Assembly (NCBI GenBank): GCA_019417465.1
Contig: DXVF01000009.1
Span: forward strand, 1-64,000
Source: Clostridiales bacterium
GTDB lineage: Bacteria; Bacillota; Clostridia; TANB77; CAG-508
Direction: 5' to 3'
Length of the DNA stretch: 64,000 nucleotides
This document shows positions 1 to 10,200 of this stretch, in pieces. A program made the translations under genes and the position numbers. Below the pieces are notes generated by a model, which did not search any database, was not told the origin of the DNA, and saw only the letters and a list, made by a program, of their open reading frames with translations. Position 1 is the first letter of the stretch. Each line of letters opens with the position of its first letter.

Positions 1-276
1 CATAAAATTATTATATGATAAATAAAAAATAAAGTGAATTTATTTTAATCATAAATGAATTTATTAAAAAAATCCAGAAAAATTAATAGAAAAATATTAG
101 AATAAATTTAAATATGGAAGTTAAAAATAAAAAAGAAAAATGATTAAGAAATAAATTTACAAAAAAATGTGAAAATAAATACTACTAGTATAAGTATTAC
201 AGATAAAAAGTTGTCAAAAAGATATATAAAACAAAAATTTCTGTTTCACAAAAAACAAGAATAAGGGGGAATAAAA
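1..276. other. AT-rich intergenic leader of mnmG
   Basis: No coding frame or stable hairpin is convincing here. A purine-rich SD (AAGGGGG, near 263-269) precedes the mnmG ATG. The 3' end of any upstream gene lies outside the window. Confidence 0.5.
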
Positions 277-2148
277 ATGAAATATAACGCAGGAAAATTT
301 GATATTGCGGTGATAGGTGCAGGACATGCTGGTTGTGAAGCAGCTTTAGCTACTTCAAGAATGGGAATGAAAACTTTGCTATTTTCTATAAGTTTGGAGG
401 CTGTTGCTAATATGCCATGTAATCCACATATAGGAGGAAGTAGCAAAGGACATCTGGTAAGAGAAATAGATGCTCTTGGAGGAGAAATGGGGAAGAATAT
501 TGATAAAACGTTTACACAATTAAAAATGCTTAATAAATCAAAGGGACCAGCAGTATATTCTTTAAGGGCACAAGCTGATAGAAAAAGATATCAAATGGAG
601 ATGAAGCATACTCTTGAAAAACAAGAAAATCTATATCTAAAGCAAGCAGAAATTGTTGATATTGAAGTCAGAAATGGTAAAGTAAAGTCGGTAACAACCA
701 ATATAGGTGCAGTCTATGAAGTCGATGCTATAATATTAGCAACAGGTACATATTTAAAAGGAAAAATATTTATAGGTGATAGTTCTTTCGATAGTGGACC
801 AGACGGAGTATTTCCTTCTGTAAGACTATCTGATAAACTAAAAAGTTTAGGGATAAATTTAATAAGATTTAAAACAGGGACACCTGCCAGAATAGATAAA
901 AATAGTATCGATTTTTCGAAAATGGAAATACAAAATGGAGATGAAGAAATAGAAGCTTTTTCATTTGAGGATTCAATTGATAAAGATATTAAACAGTTGC
1001 CATGCTATTTAACATACACAAATTCAAAAACACATGAAATTATTAGAGAAAATTTACATAGATCACCTCTATATGCAGGTAAAATAGAGGGAACTGGTCC
1101 AAGATATTGTCCTTCTATAGAGGATAAAGTTGTAAGATTTAGTGATAAAGAAAGACATCAGGTTTTTATTGAACCAATGGGAGTAGATACTGATGAAATG
1201 TATGTGCAGGGAATGAGTTCCTCTTTACCAGAAGATGTACAGATTGCAATGTATAGGACATTACCTGGTTTGGAAAATGCAGAATTTACTAGACCTGCAT
1301 ATGCAATTGAATATGATTGTATTGAACCATCAGAATTAAAATTATCATTGGAACATAAAAATATAGAAGGGATGTTTTTTGCAGGACAGATAAATGGTAC
1401 ATCAGGATATGAAGAAGCAGCATCACAGGGGATTATTGCAGGTATTAATGCAGTTATGAAGTTAAAGAATAAACAGCCTATTATTTTAGATAGATCACAA
1501 GCATATATAGGGGTTCTAATTGACGATATTGTAACAAAAGGAACTAATGAACCATATAGAATGATGACTTCTAGAGCAGAATATAGATTATTATTAAGAC
1601 AGGATAATGCAGATTTAAGACTTACAGAAATTGGACACGAAATAGGATTAATATCAGATAAAAGATACAAATGTTTTTTAGATAAGAAAAAAAATATATA
1701 TAATGAGATAAATAGAATAAAATCTTTAACAGTTAAACCAACAGAGGATGTTAATAGATTATTAAAGAAATATAATTCGTCTGAAATAACAACGGGTGTT
1801 AAGATGTCGGATTTACTAAAAAGAACAGAATTAACATATCAAAATTTAAGTGAAATTGATGAAGATAGACCAGAACTGTCAGAAGTTGAGAAAAAACAGG
1901 TAGAGATACAAATAAAATATGAAGGATATATAAAATTACAAGAAGCTCAAGTAGAGAAATTTAAGAAACTTGAGAAAAAGTTACTTAAAGAAGATATTAA
2001 TTACAATAACATTAAAGGTTTAAGAATAGAAGCAAGACAAAAATTAGATAAAATAAAGCCAAGTTCAGTTGGACAAGCTTCTAGAATATCCGGAGTTTCA
2101 CCAGCTGATATATCAGTTTTACTAATATATCTTGAGCAAAATAAATAG
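277..2148 (+). CDS. mnmG: tRNA uridine-5-carboxymethylaminomethyl(34) synthesis enzyme MnmG
   Basis: FAD-dependent enzyme that, together with MnmE, adds the cmnm5 group to the wobble uridine of several tRNAs. The 623-residue length is normal. The N-terminal dinucleotide-binding motif is AVIGAGHAGCEAA (residues ~12-24). Both GidA signatures are present: GPRYCPSIE near residue 270 and AGQINGTSGYEEAA near residue 368. The C-terminal helical domain that contacts tRNA and MnmE is complete. The start is the ATG 7-8 bases after AAGGGGG. rsmG follows after 8 bases, and the two form the usual mnmG-rsmG-parA-parB cluster. The family is unmistakable; mnmE would be expected just upstream, outside the window. 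Confidence 0.97.
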   Translation: MKYNAGKFDIAVIGAGHAGCEAALATSRMGMKTLLFSISLEAVANMPCNPHIGGSSKGHLVREIDALGGEMGKNIDKTFTQLKMLNKSKGPAVYSLRAQADRKRYQMEMKHTLEKQENLYLKQAEIVDIEVRNGKVKSVTTNIGAVYEVDAIILATGTYLKGKIFIGDSSFDSGPDGVFPSVRLSDKLKSLGINLIRFKTGTPARIDKNSIDFSKMEIQNGDEEIEAFSFEDSIDKDIKQLPCYLTYTNSKTHEIIRENLHRSPLYAGKIEGTGPRYCPSIEDKVVRFSDKERHQVFIEPMGVDTDEMYVQGMSSSLPEDVQIAMYRTLPGLENAEFTRPAYAIEYDCIEPSELKLSLEHKNIEGMFFAGQINGTSGYEEAASQGIIAGINAVMKLKNKQPIILDRSQAYIGVLIDDIVTKGTNEPYRMMTSRAEYRLLLRQDNADLRLTEIGHEIGLISDKRYKCFLDKKKNIYNEINRIKSLTVKPTEDVNRLLKKYNSSEITTGVKMSDLLKRTELTYQNLSEIDEDRPELSEVEKKQVEIQIKYEGYIKLQEAQVEKFKKLEKKLLKEDINYNNIKGLRIEARQKLDKIKPSSVGQASRISGVSPADISVLLIYLEQNK

Positions 2149-2156
2149 GAGGGAAT

Positions 2157-2873
2157 ATGATAAAAGAAGAGTTTTATATAAAAATGAAAAACTTAAGTAA
2201 TAATATTAATATTAAAATAACAGAAGATCAGATAGAGAAGTTTTATATATACATGAACACATTATTAGAATGGAATAAAAAAATAAATTTAACAGCAATT
2301 GAAGATGAAGACGAAATAATTTTAAAACATTTCATTGATTCTTTAACTATACAAGAATATATAAAGGATTCTAAAAATTTAATAGATATTGGTACTGGGG
2401 CAGGTTTTCCAGGGATTCCTATTGCGATATTAAATAATAATATTAATATTACTTTATTAGATTCATTAAATAAGAGAATCAATTTTTTAAATATCATTAT
2501 TCAGAAATTAAAATTAACTAATGTTATAGCAATACATGGAAGAGCAGAGGACATTGCAAAATTAAAAATATATAGAGGAAAGTATGATATTGTTACTTCA
2601 AGAGCAGTTGCTCCATTTAATATTTTATTAGAATATATGTTACCATTTAATAAATTAAATGGTAAGACGATATCAATGAAAGGTTCAAATATTGAAGAAA
2701 TAGCAGATTCAGGTAGAGCATTAAATGAATTAGGCGGTGAAATTGATAGAATAGAAAAAATATTTTTACCAAATACAGATATACAAAGAAATATAATCAT
2801 TGTTAATAAAATAAAAGAAACTCCAAATAAATATCCAAGAAAGGCAGGGGTTCCAAAAAAAGAGCCATTATAA
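2157..2873 (+). CDS. rsmG: 16S rRNA (guanine(527)-N7)-methyltransferase RsmG
   Basis: SAM-dependent methyltransferase that modifies G527 of 16S rRNA in the 30S subunit. The 238-residue protein has the SAM-binding motif DIGTGAGFPGIP around residues 80-91 and the conserved TSRAVAP segment near residue 145, followed by a KG motif. An SD (AGGAGG) ends 4-5 bases before the ATG and overlaps the end of mnmG, so the two genes are probably cotranscribed and translationally coupled. The C-terminus (RKAGVPKKEPL) is typical of the family. Confidence 0.96.
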   Translation: MIKEEFYIKMKNLSNNINIKITEDQIEKFYIYMNTLLEWNKKINLTAIEDEDEIILKHFIDSLTIQEYIKDSKNLIDIGTGAGFPGIPIAILNNNINITLLDSLNKRINFLNIIIQKLKLTNVIAIHGRAEDIAKLKIYRGKYDIVTSRAVAPFNILLEYMLPFNKLNGKTISMKGSNIEEIADSGRALNELGGEIDRIEKIFLPNTDIQRNIIIVNKIKETPNKYPRKAGVPKKEPL

Positions 2874-2915
2874 AAAATTATAATAAAATTATTAATAAAA
2901 TGTTATAAAAACTCA

Positions 2916-2944
2916 TTGACATATTTAATATATTTTTATATCAT
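2916..2944 (+). promoter_or_regulatory. sigma-A type promoter for parA-parB
   Basis: TTGACA at 2916-2921 and TATCAT at 2939-2944 are separated by 17 bases. They lie about 35 bases before the chosen parA start. The hexamers match the vegetative consensus well. Confidence 0.6.
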
Positions 2945-2978
2945 TATTATATCAAATTTTATAATGGAGGAAATTAAA

Positions 2979-3770
2979 TTGGGAAAAGTTATATCTGTAG
3001 CAAATCAAAAGGGTGGAGTAGGAAAGACTACTACTTCAGTGAGTTTAAGTGCTATTCTAGCCAAAAAAGGAAAGAAAGTTTTAATGATTGATATGGATCC
3101 ACAAGGAAATGGGACAAGTGGTCTAGGAATAAATAAAAATGTAAAATTTTCAGTATATGATGTTATAATAGATGAAGTTGAAATTGAAAATACAATTCAA
3201 AAAGCAGAAATAGATAATTTAGATATTTGTCCATCTAATATAAATTTAGCAGGTGCAGAAGTTGAATTGGTAGATATGGAAGAAAGAGAAAAAAGGTTAA
3301 AAGTTAAATTAGATAAAATTAAAGATAAATATGATTATATAATTATAGATTGTCCTCCATCATTAGGATTAGTAACATTAAATGCATTTACAGCTTCTGA
3401 TAGTGTACTTATTCCTGTGCAATGTGAATACTATGCACTTGAAGGTTTAGGTCAATTAATTAATACAATTAATTTAGTAAAGAAGCACTTGAACAAAAGT
3501 TTGTACATAGAAGGAGCACTTTTAACAATGTATGATGCTAGAACTAATTTATCAAATCAAGTTGTTAAAGAAGTAAAAAGATATTTTGAAGATAAAGTTT
3601 ATAAGGTAGTAATACCAAGAAATATCAAATTAAGTGAGGCACCAAGTTATGGTATGCCAATTACATTATACGATAAACGCTCTAAAGGTGCTAAATGTTA
3701 TGAAAAATTAGCAAAGGAATTTTTGAAGATTAATGATACTGAACAAAAGGCTAAACACATGAAAGAATAG
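2979..3770 (+). CDS. parA: Chromosome-partitioning ATPase ParA (Soj)
   Basis: ParA/MinD-type ATPase that works with ParB and parS sites in chromosome segregation and in control of replication initiation and sporulation. The deviant Walker A KGGVGKTT is at residues ~10-17 and the Walker B region IIDCPPSLG lies near residue 120. I chose the TTG start at 2979 because GGAGG ends 8 bases upstream and the protein then begins LGKVISVANQKGG, as in other Soj proteins. An upstream in-frame ATG at 2916 would add a hydrophobic tail without an SD and would lie inside the promoter. Length is 263 residues. parB follows 32 bases later. Confidence 0.95.
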   Translation: MGKVISVANQKGGVGKTTTSVSLSAILAKKGKKVLMIDMDPQGNGTSGLGINKNVKFSVYDVIIDEVEIENTIQKAEIDNLDICPSNINLAGAEVELVDMEEREKRLKVKLDKIKDKYDYIIIDCPPSLGLVTLNAFTASDSVLIPVQCEYYALEGLGQLINTINLVKKHLNKSLYIEGALLTMYDARTNLSNQVVKEVKRYFEDKVYKVVIPRNIKLSEAPSYGMPITLYDKRSKGAKCYEKLAKEFLKINDTEQKAKHMKE

Positions 3771-3802
3771 CATAGATAATATAAATAGCAAGGAGGATTA
3801 TA

Positions 3803-4664
3803 ATGAATAAAAAAACAGGTCTTGGAAAAGGTTTAAATGCATTATTTGCAGATGCCCCTATAATTGAAAAGGAAGAAGAAGAGATACTAAAAAGTGATAA
3901 TGAATCAATACAAAAAATAAAATTAATAAATATAGAACCTAATAGAGATCAACCAAGGAGAACTTTTGATGAGGAAAGTATTGGTGAATTGGCAGAGTCT
4001 ATTAAGAGATATGGTTTAATTCAACCTATTGTTGTTAGTAAAAAAGATGATTATTATCAAATAATTGCAGGAGAAAGAAGATGGAGAGCATCAAAAAAAG
4101 CTCGGGCTAGTTGAAGTTCCATGTATTGTTAGAGAAGAAGATGAAAGAAAAAATAAAGAAATTGCTCTAATAGAAAATATTCAAAGACAAGATTTAAATC
4201 CTATAGAAAAAGCTAAAGGATTTAAACAATTAATGGATGAATATGGTATGACACAGATGCAATTATCTGAGGCTATAGGCATTAGTAGAAGTGCTGTTGC
4301 AAACACTGTCAGAATTTTAAATTTAGATGAAAGAGTTATAAATTTAGCATTAGAGGGTAAACTAACAGAGGGACATTGTAGATCTTTAATGTCTATAGTA
4401 GATGGTGAAAAACAATATGAGATGGCATTGCAGATTATAAAAACAGGTGATAGTGTAAGAGATATAGAGAGAAAAGTAAAAAATACAAAACAATTAAAGA
4501 AAAAGGACCAAAAATATGAGGCAATTTTTAAAGATATAGAGGAATCATTTAGTGGATTTTTCGGTTCACCAGTAAAATTAAATGCTGGGAAAAGAAAAGG
4601 AAAAATTATAATTGAATATGCTTCAAATGAAGATTTAGAAAGAATATTAGATTTAATTAAATAA
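3803..4664 (+). CDS. parB: Chromosome-partitioning protein ParB, read through a CGG +1 frameshift
   Basis: CTP-dependent DNA clamp that loads at parS sites and stimulates ParA. Zero frame gives the N-terminus (KTGLGKGLNALF) and the GERRWRAS motif, then ends at TGA 4112. The +1 frame continues with GLVEVPCIVRE, the NIQR(Q)DLNPIE motif and the helix-turn-helix GMTQMQLSEAIGISRS. Skipping C4103 of the in-frame CGG (4103-4105) gives SKKAGLVEVP, a normal ParB sequence, and a 286-residue protein. Losing one A from the A7 run at 4093-4099 would also restore the frame, so this site alone is ambiguous. The identical CGG pattern at ten other sites favours the codon explanation. Confidence 0.9.
4103..4105 (+). 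other. CGG +1 shift site in parB
   Basis: Zero frame reads GCT CGG GCT AGT TGA. Skipping the C reads GCT then GGG CTA GTT, giving Ala-Gly-Leu-Val. Confidence 0.8.
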
Positions 4665-4693
4665 ATCTAGTTCATATATAAGAAAGGACCTTT

Positions 4694-5188
4694 ATGGATA
4701 TTATTAATAATTTTTTAAATAATAATTATGTTACAATTATTTTATTGTCTATAAATATAATAATTTTTATATTATATTTGATCAGTTATATAAAGTTAAA
4801 TAAATATAAAAAGAATAATGAATTAATAATGAAAAAGATAGGTAATGGAAGAGATGTTTTAGAACTATTAAGAGAGAATAATAAAAAGATAGAAGATGTA
4901 GAATTATCTTATAAAGAAATAAAAAATTATATAGAAAAAGTAGACAATAAAACAGATACTTGTATGCAAAAAGTTGGTTTTGTTAGATATAATGCCTTTA
5001 AAGATACAGGAAGTGATCTTAGTTTCGCATTAGCTATATTGAATAGAAATAATACAGGAATTATTTTAAATGGAATATATTCAAGAGAAACATCTAATAT
5101 ATATGCTAAGTCAATTGAGAATGGAAAATGTGAATATAGGCTATCTGAAGAGGAAAATATAGCTTTGAATGAAGCTTTGCACAAATAA
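4694..5188 (+). CDS. DUF4446 family membrane-anchored protein
   Basis: A 164-residue protein with one N-terminal membrane segment (residues ~12-33), a basic stop-transfer, a coiled-coil-like region (residues ~45-88), and a conserved C-terminal domain beginning KVGFVRYNAFKDTGSDLSFALA. That motif and the position right after parB are typical of DUF4446 proteins in Clostridia. Function is unknown. It follows parB by 29 bases with its own SD (GAAAGGA), and a terminator follows the stop, so it closes this operon. Confidence 0.85.
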   Translation: MDIINNFLNNNYVTIILLSINIIIFILYLISYIKLNKYKKNNELIMKKIGNGRDVLELLRENNKKIEDVELSYKEIKNYIEKVDNKTDTCMQKVGFVRYNAFKDTGSDLSFALAILNRNNTGIILNGIYSRETSNIYAKSIENGKCEYRLSEEENIALNEALHK

Positions 5189-5197
5189 TAAATAGAT

Positions 5198-5230
5198 AAA
5201 GTATATTAATGAGAGTTTAATATACTTTTA
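5198..5230 (+). terminator. Rho-independent terminator after the DUF4446 gene
   Basis: AAAGTATATTAA (5198-5209) pairs with TTTAATATACTTT (from 5216), followed by T-rich sequence. Confidence 0.7.
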
Positions 5231-5419
5231 TAATATATTTTATAAAATACGAATATATGTAAAGAATAATATATAAAATAAAGGGGTAGAATATAATTAG
5301 AAAAGAAACATTAATTATAAAGATATTATATAAAATTTATAGAATTAATAGATTAAAATAATTGAAAAATGAAAAAATATATTGTATAAAAAAAATATAT
5401 AATTTATTAAAAATTACTA

Positions 5420-5449
5420 TTGACAATTAGGTTGATAATATGCTAATAT
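5420..5449 (+). promoter_or_regulatory. Promoter of the tRNA-Ser pair
   Basis: TTGACA at 5420-5425 and TAATAT at 5444-5449 with an 18-base spacer, ending 17 bases before the first tRNA. Confidence 0.65.
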
Positions 5450-5466
5450 ATATGTGTTGTATATTC

Positions 5467-5558
<92 letters not shown>

Positions 5559-5564
5559 AAGAAT

Positions 5565-5601
5565 ATACGGAAGTTGGTTTAACGAATTCTAACTTCCGTA
5601 T
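5565..5601. repeat. Perfect hairpin between the two tRNA-Ser genes
   Basis: ATACGGAAGTT (5565-5575) is followed by its exact complement AACTTCCGTAT (5591-5601). There is no strong T-run, so it may be a processing signal or a weak terminator. Confidence 0.6.
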
Positions 5602-5611
5602 TAAAATATAA

Positions 5612-5703
5612 GGAGAATTACCCAAGTGGTTGAAGGGGACAGTTTGCTAAACTGTTAGGGTTCGTTTAGGGCCGCGAGGGTTCAAATCCCTCATTCTCCG
5701 CCA
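5612..5703 (+). tRNA. tRNA-Ser (GCU)
   Basis: A class II tRNA with acceptor GGAGAAT/ATTCTCC, anticodon arm ACAGT-TTGCTAA-ACTGT (anticodon GCT), a long variable arm and an encoded CCA. Confidence 0.96.
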
Positions 5704-5878
5704 AGAAAAATTTTAACAGATGATTTATTTTTTATAGAAAATTTATAGAAAAATATTTATAAACATTTTTTAAAAAAGTAAAAAAGACATTTAAGAGCAT
5801 TAAAAATCATTAAAAAACAATTAATAGATGGAAAATAGTTGGAAATTTTTTATAGATAAAATATATAAGGACCTTACG

Positions 5879-5910
5879 GACAGTAGATTTTTAGTCTATT
5901 GTCTTTTTTT
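5879..5910 (+). terminator. Terminator or attenuator upstream of a small gene
   Basis: GACAGTAGA pairs with TCTATTGTC (one G-U), followed by seven T. It sits 22 bases before the start of the next small ORF, so it could terminate the tRNA transcript or attenuate that ORF. Confidence 0.65.
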
Positions 5911-5932
5911 ATGCTTTGGAAAGGAGAGAAAA

Positions 5933-6163
5933 TTGATTGATATAGATATTAATGCTAGTAAAAAAATAAAATATTATTTATATATATACAATGATATAGA
6001 TAAACAAATAAGAGAAATTGAATTAGATATTATTGATTCATCTAGTGTAACTGTCGACACTTGGTTAAGAGGAAAACATTGTTTTACGAATACAATAGAA
6101 ATCAAGCAATATATTTTTATTATAAATATCTATTTTAATAAAACAAATATAAATAATTATTAA
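5933..6163 (+). CDS. Small hypothetical protein
   Basis: I do not recognise this 76-residue protein. The TTG start at 5933 follows an AAAGGAG site by 6-7 bases. The frame is open further upstream, but that part runs through a terminator hairpin, so the shorter form is preferred. The sequence is charged and Ile/Asn-rich, with a central DSSSVTVDTW segment and an aromatic tail, and has no membrane helix or signal peptide that I trust. It stands alone between the tRNA genes and the patatin gene. Confidence 0.45.
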   Translation: MIDIDINASKKIKYYLYIYNDIDKQIREIELDIIDSSSVTVDTWLRGKHCFTNTIEIKQYIFIINIYFNKTNINNY

Positions 6164-6287
6164 TATAATTCAATGTAATATATGGAAAAATTAATAAAAT
6201 AATATTTTTATTAGGGATATAAGCATTTAGATATTTATTAGTAATAAATTTTATTAATAATAAATATTAATAAAATAGGGGGGATTT

Positions 6288-7164
6288 ATGAAATTAGGAT
6301 TATGTTTATCACGGAGGAGGAGTAAAAGGAGCAGCACATATTGGAGTATTAAAAGCTTTTGAAGAAGAGAAGTTAGAGTTTGATTATATATCTGGAACTT
6401 CTTCAGGAAGTATAGTTGCATCACTATATTCTATGGGATATTCTGCTGACGAAATTTATAATATATTTAAAAAATATTGTAAACAAATTAAATTGTTTGA
6501 TTTAGGAAATATATTAAAAAGTATTCTCGATATTTTCATAAAAAATAAATTTACGATGGATGGACTAAATAGTGGAAAAAAGTTAGAAAAAATAATGGAG
6601 AAAACATGTAAGGAAAAAAATATAAAAAATATCTCAGAAATAAAAAAATGTCTATTAATACCAAGTGTAGATTTAAATAATGGAGAAATATATATTTTTT
6701 CTTCTTTTAATAATAAAAGAAATTATTCTGATAAAATAATTTATATTAATGATATAGAGATATGGAAAGCAGTTAGAGCAAGTTGTAGTTATCCAGGAGT
6801 TTTTTCACCATATAAATATAAATCCACGCAATTAATAGATGGAGGAATAAGAGAGAATGTTCCTTGGAAGGAGTTAAAGCAAATTGGTGCAGATAAGGTT
6901 ATTAGTGTAGTTTTTTCTAAAAAAATAAAAAATAAAAATGAAAAAAATATTATTGATGTTATAGATAGTTCGTTAGATATATTATGTCATGAATTATCAG
7001 TATATGAGCTAGAAGGTGCAGATTATTTAATTGATATTAATACTATAGATGTCTCACTGTTGGATTTTAAAAAGATAGATTATTTATATGAATTAGGATA
7101 TAAGTATGGTAAAAAATATATACAAAATAATTTTAAACATAATAGTAAATTAATTAAAATTTAA
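6288..7164 (+). CDS. Patatin-like phospholipase, read through a CGG +1 frameshift
   Basis: Serine hydrolase of the patatin/RssA family, likely acting on lipids at the membrane. The ATG at 6288 follows a GGGGGG site. Zero frame gives MKLGLCLS, then CGG at 6312-6314. Skipping that C gives GGGVKGAAHIGVL, the oxyanion-hole motif, then GTSSG with the nucleophile Ser, and later the DGG catalytic Asp motif (LIDGGIREN). The joined product is 291 residues and complete. Without the shift, translation stops a few codons later. A bidirectional terminator follows. The substrate cannot be inferred. Confidence 0.88.
6312..6314 (+). other. CGG +1 shift site in the patatin gene
   Basis: Zero frame is TCA CGG AGG AGG; skipping the C reads TCA then GGA GGA GGA GTA, restoring Ser-Gly-Gly-Gly-Val. 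There is no homopolymer at the site. Confidence 0.9.
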
Positions 7165-7192
7165 TATCCTATAATAAGTCTAATGAAATAGT

Positions 7193-7226
7193 AAAATAGC
7201 AGAGTATTCAAAATCTCTGCTATTTT
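7193..7226. terminator. Bidirectional terminator between convergent genes
   Basis: AAAATAGCAGAG (7193-7204) pairs with CTCTGCTATTTT (7215-7226). The A- and T-rich flanks serve both the patatin gene and the minus-strand activase gene. Confidence 0.85.
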
Positions 7227-7242
7227 GTTAAAATATATTAGT

Positions 7243-10200
7243 CTAATTATTTTTTATAGTTTGGTCGTCTAATATATCATCTGTTTCATTTTCTTTTAAT
7301 AATACTTTTTTCTCTTTTTCTTGACGCTCTAAATTATCTTTTGCGACAGTTATTAACAATTTTAATCTATTAGTTTGGTTTGCCTCACTAGCACCAGGGT
7401 CATAGTCTATAGGAGATATATTTGCATCTGGATATTTATTTCTGATTGTTTTTATAACTCCTTTTCCAACTACATGATTTGGTAAGCAAGCAAATGGTTG
7501 AACGCATACAATGTTTGGAATATCGTTCTCTATATATTCAATCATTTCTGCTGTAAGGAACCATCCTTCACCTGTTTGATTACCAATAGATAAGATATCT
7601 TTTACTTTATCTTCTAGTTCCCATATATCACAAGGCAATAAATAACCTTTTTTTGAATTAGATAAAGCTATTGTAGAATCTTTTTCTAAAATATCAATTA
7701 ATTTTATTGCAGTTTTAAAGAGTTTCGCTTTTACTTTATCAGTTTTTATTAACTTGTTAAATGTAATTTTATGAGTAGCAATAAATTTAACGAATCCCAT
7801 AAAGTCGGGTAATATTACTTCTGCACCTTCTTCTTCTAATTTATTAACGACAAAATTATTACCAAAAGGATGGTATTTTATTAATACTTCACCAACAATT
7901 CCTACTTTAGGTTTTTTAACAGAAGTATCTAATTCAATTTTTTCAAAATCATTTACCATATCATATATACTTTGTTTAAATTGTTTTAAAGAAGATTTTT
8001 CTAATAATTGTTTGCATTTACTCATCCATTCATTATATAATTTTTCTGTTTCACCTTTATTTATTTCGTAAGCTCTATTTTTGGTTAGTAATTTTTGCAG
8101 TAAATCTGCATAAACAACCATTTTTAAAAGTCTTTCTATTAAAGGTATAGTTATTTTAAATCCAGGCATTTTTTCCATTCCTACAACATTGAAGGATATA
8201 ACTGGTACATTTTCGAAACCAGCATCTTTTAATGCTTTTCTTATAAATCCGATATAATTTGTTGCTCTACATCCACCACCAGTTTGTGACATTATTAAAG
8301 CTGTTTTGTTAATATCATATTTTCCAGATTGAAGGGCTTCAATAAATTGACCTGTAGTCAATATAGATGGATAACATGCGTCATTATTTACATATTTTAG
8401 ACCAGTTTCTACTGTGTGATCTGTACATTCGCTAAGAAGTTCCACATTATAACCTGATGATTTTACAGCTGATTCTAATAATTCAAAATGTATAGGTGCC
8501 ATTTGTGGTATTAAAATAGTATATTCTTTCTTCATGTCTTTAGTAAATATAGCTTTATTACATTCATATTCTCCAGAAGATTTTTCTAATAATTTTAGAG
8601 ATTCTCTTTTTTTCATACTAGCGAGTAATGAACGAATACGAATTCTTACGGCTCCTAAATTGTTTATTTCATCTATTTTTATTAGTGTATACATTTTACC
8701 AAAGCTAGATAATATTTCTTCAACTTGGTCTGTAGTTACTGCATCGACGCCACAACCAAAAGAATTAAGTTGAACTAATTCTAGATTATCATGTTTTCCA
8801 ACGAAATCTGCTGCTGCATATAATCTTGCATGGAAAACCCATTGATCCACAACTCTTAATGGACGTTTAGCTTCTGCTAAATGAGAAATACTATCTTCTG
8901 TTAATACACATATACCTAGAGAAGTGATTAATGTGTCTATTCCATGGTTTACCTCTGGGTCTGTATGATAAGGACGACCTGCTAGAACTATACCGTGTAA
9001 TTTATTTTCATTGATATATTTTAAAGTTTCTTCTCCTTTTTTTCTAATATCATTTTTAAAGTTTTGGTATTCCTCTTCTGCCTTTTTCGCAGCAATTAAC
9101 AATTCTTTTTTGGTGAAATTATATTCTTTAAATTCTGGTAATTCTAATATTGTTTGTGTTAATTTTTTGCTATCAAAAGGTAAAAATGGGTTAAGAAATT
9201 TTATATCTTTTTCTTTCAATTCTTCTACATTATTTTTTAGTACTTCTGAGTAAGAAATAACAATAGGGCAGTTGTAGTGATTATCAGCTTTTTGGTATTC
9301 TTTTCTAGAATATGGTATACAAGGATAGAATATGGTTTTTATTCCAGAGTTTATTAAGCTTACAATATGACCATGAGATAGTTTGGCTGGGAAGCAAACT
9401 GATTCAGATGGCATTGATTCTATACCTTTTTCATATGTAGTTCTGTTACTATTTTCAGATATTATTACTCTAAATCCTAGATTAGTTAGGAAAGTAAACC
9501 AGAATGGATAATCTTCGTACATGTTTAAAACTCTTGGTATACCTATAGTTCCACGAGGGGCTTTATCTATAGATAAAGGTTCATAATTAAACAGTCTGTC
9601 ATATTTATATTTCATTAGATTTAGTAAGTTTGTATTTGATGTGACATTTCCTGCTCCTTTTTCACAACGATTTCCAGATATATATTTACTTCCATTATTA
9701 AATTTATTTATTGTTAGTAAACAGTGATTTTCACAGCCATTACAACGTACATGGGATGTAGTAATTTTTAAATTATCTAAATCTTCTAATTTAGAAATGG
9801 TAGACATATATTCCATGTCAAGGTTTGACTCATATTGTTCTTTAGCGAGTAAAGCTACACCATAGGCTCCCATAAGACCAGCGATATCAGGTCTTATAAC
9901 ATTTTTGCCTACAATTAATTCAAATGCACGAAGTACTGCATCACTATAAAAAGTACCACCTTGAACAACAATATGATCACCTAGAGTTTCTGTATCTCTT
10001 ACCTTCATTACTTTTTGTATAGCATTTTTTATTACAGAATATGAAAGACCAGCAGATATATCTCCAACTGAATAACCTTCTTTTTGTGCTTGTTTTATTT
10101 TTGAATTCATAAATACAGTGCATCTAGAACCTAAGTCTACAGGATTTCTAGAATCTATAGCAGATTTAACAAATTCTTCTATAGAAAGATTTAGACTTTT

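Noticed and set aside
4093..4099. Poly-A7 slippage or a homopolymer sequencing error as the cause of the parB frameshift
   Set aside because: It would work for parB alone, but the other ten sites have no homopolymer and all share an in-frame CGG, so one common cause is preferred.
5828..5932. Upstream extension of the small hypothetical protein
   Set aside because: It would pass through a terminator hairpin and has no SD; the TTG at 5933 has one.
6288..7164. Calling the patatin, activase, trmN6, spmB, murA, UPF0016 and cvpA genes pseudogenes
   Set aside because: Each has a single type of lesion, keeps all catalytic motifs, and includes genes that are normally indispensable. Real decay in the island looks different.
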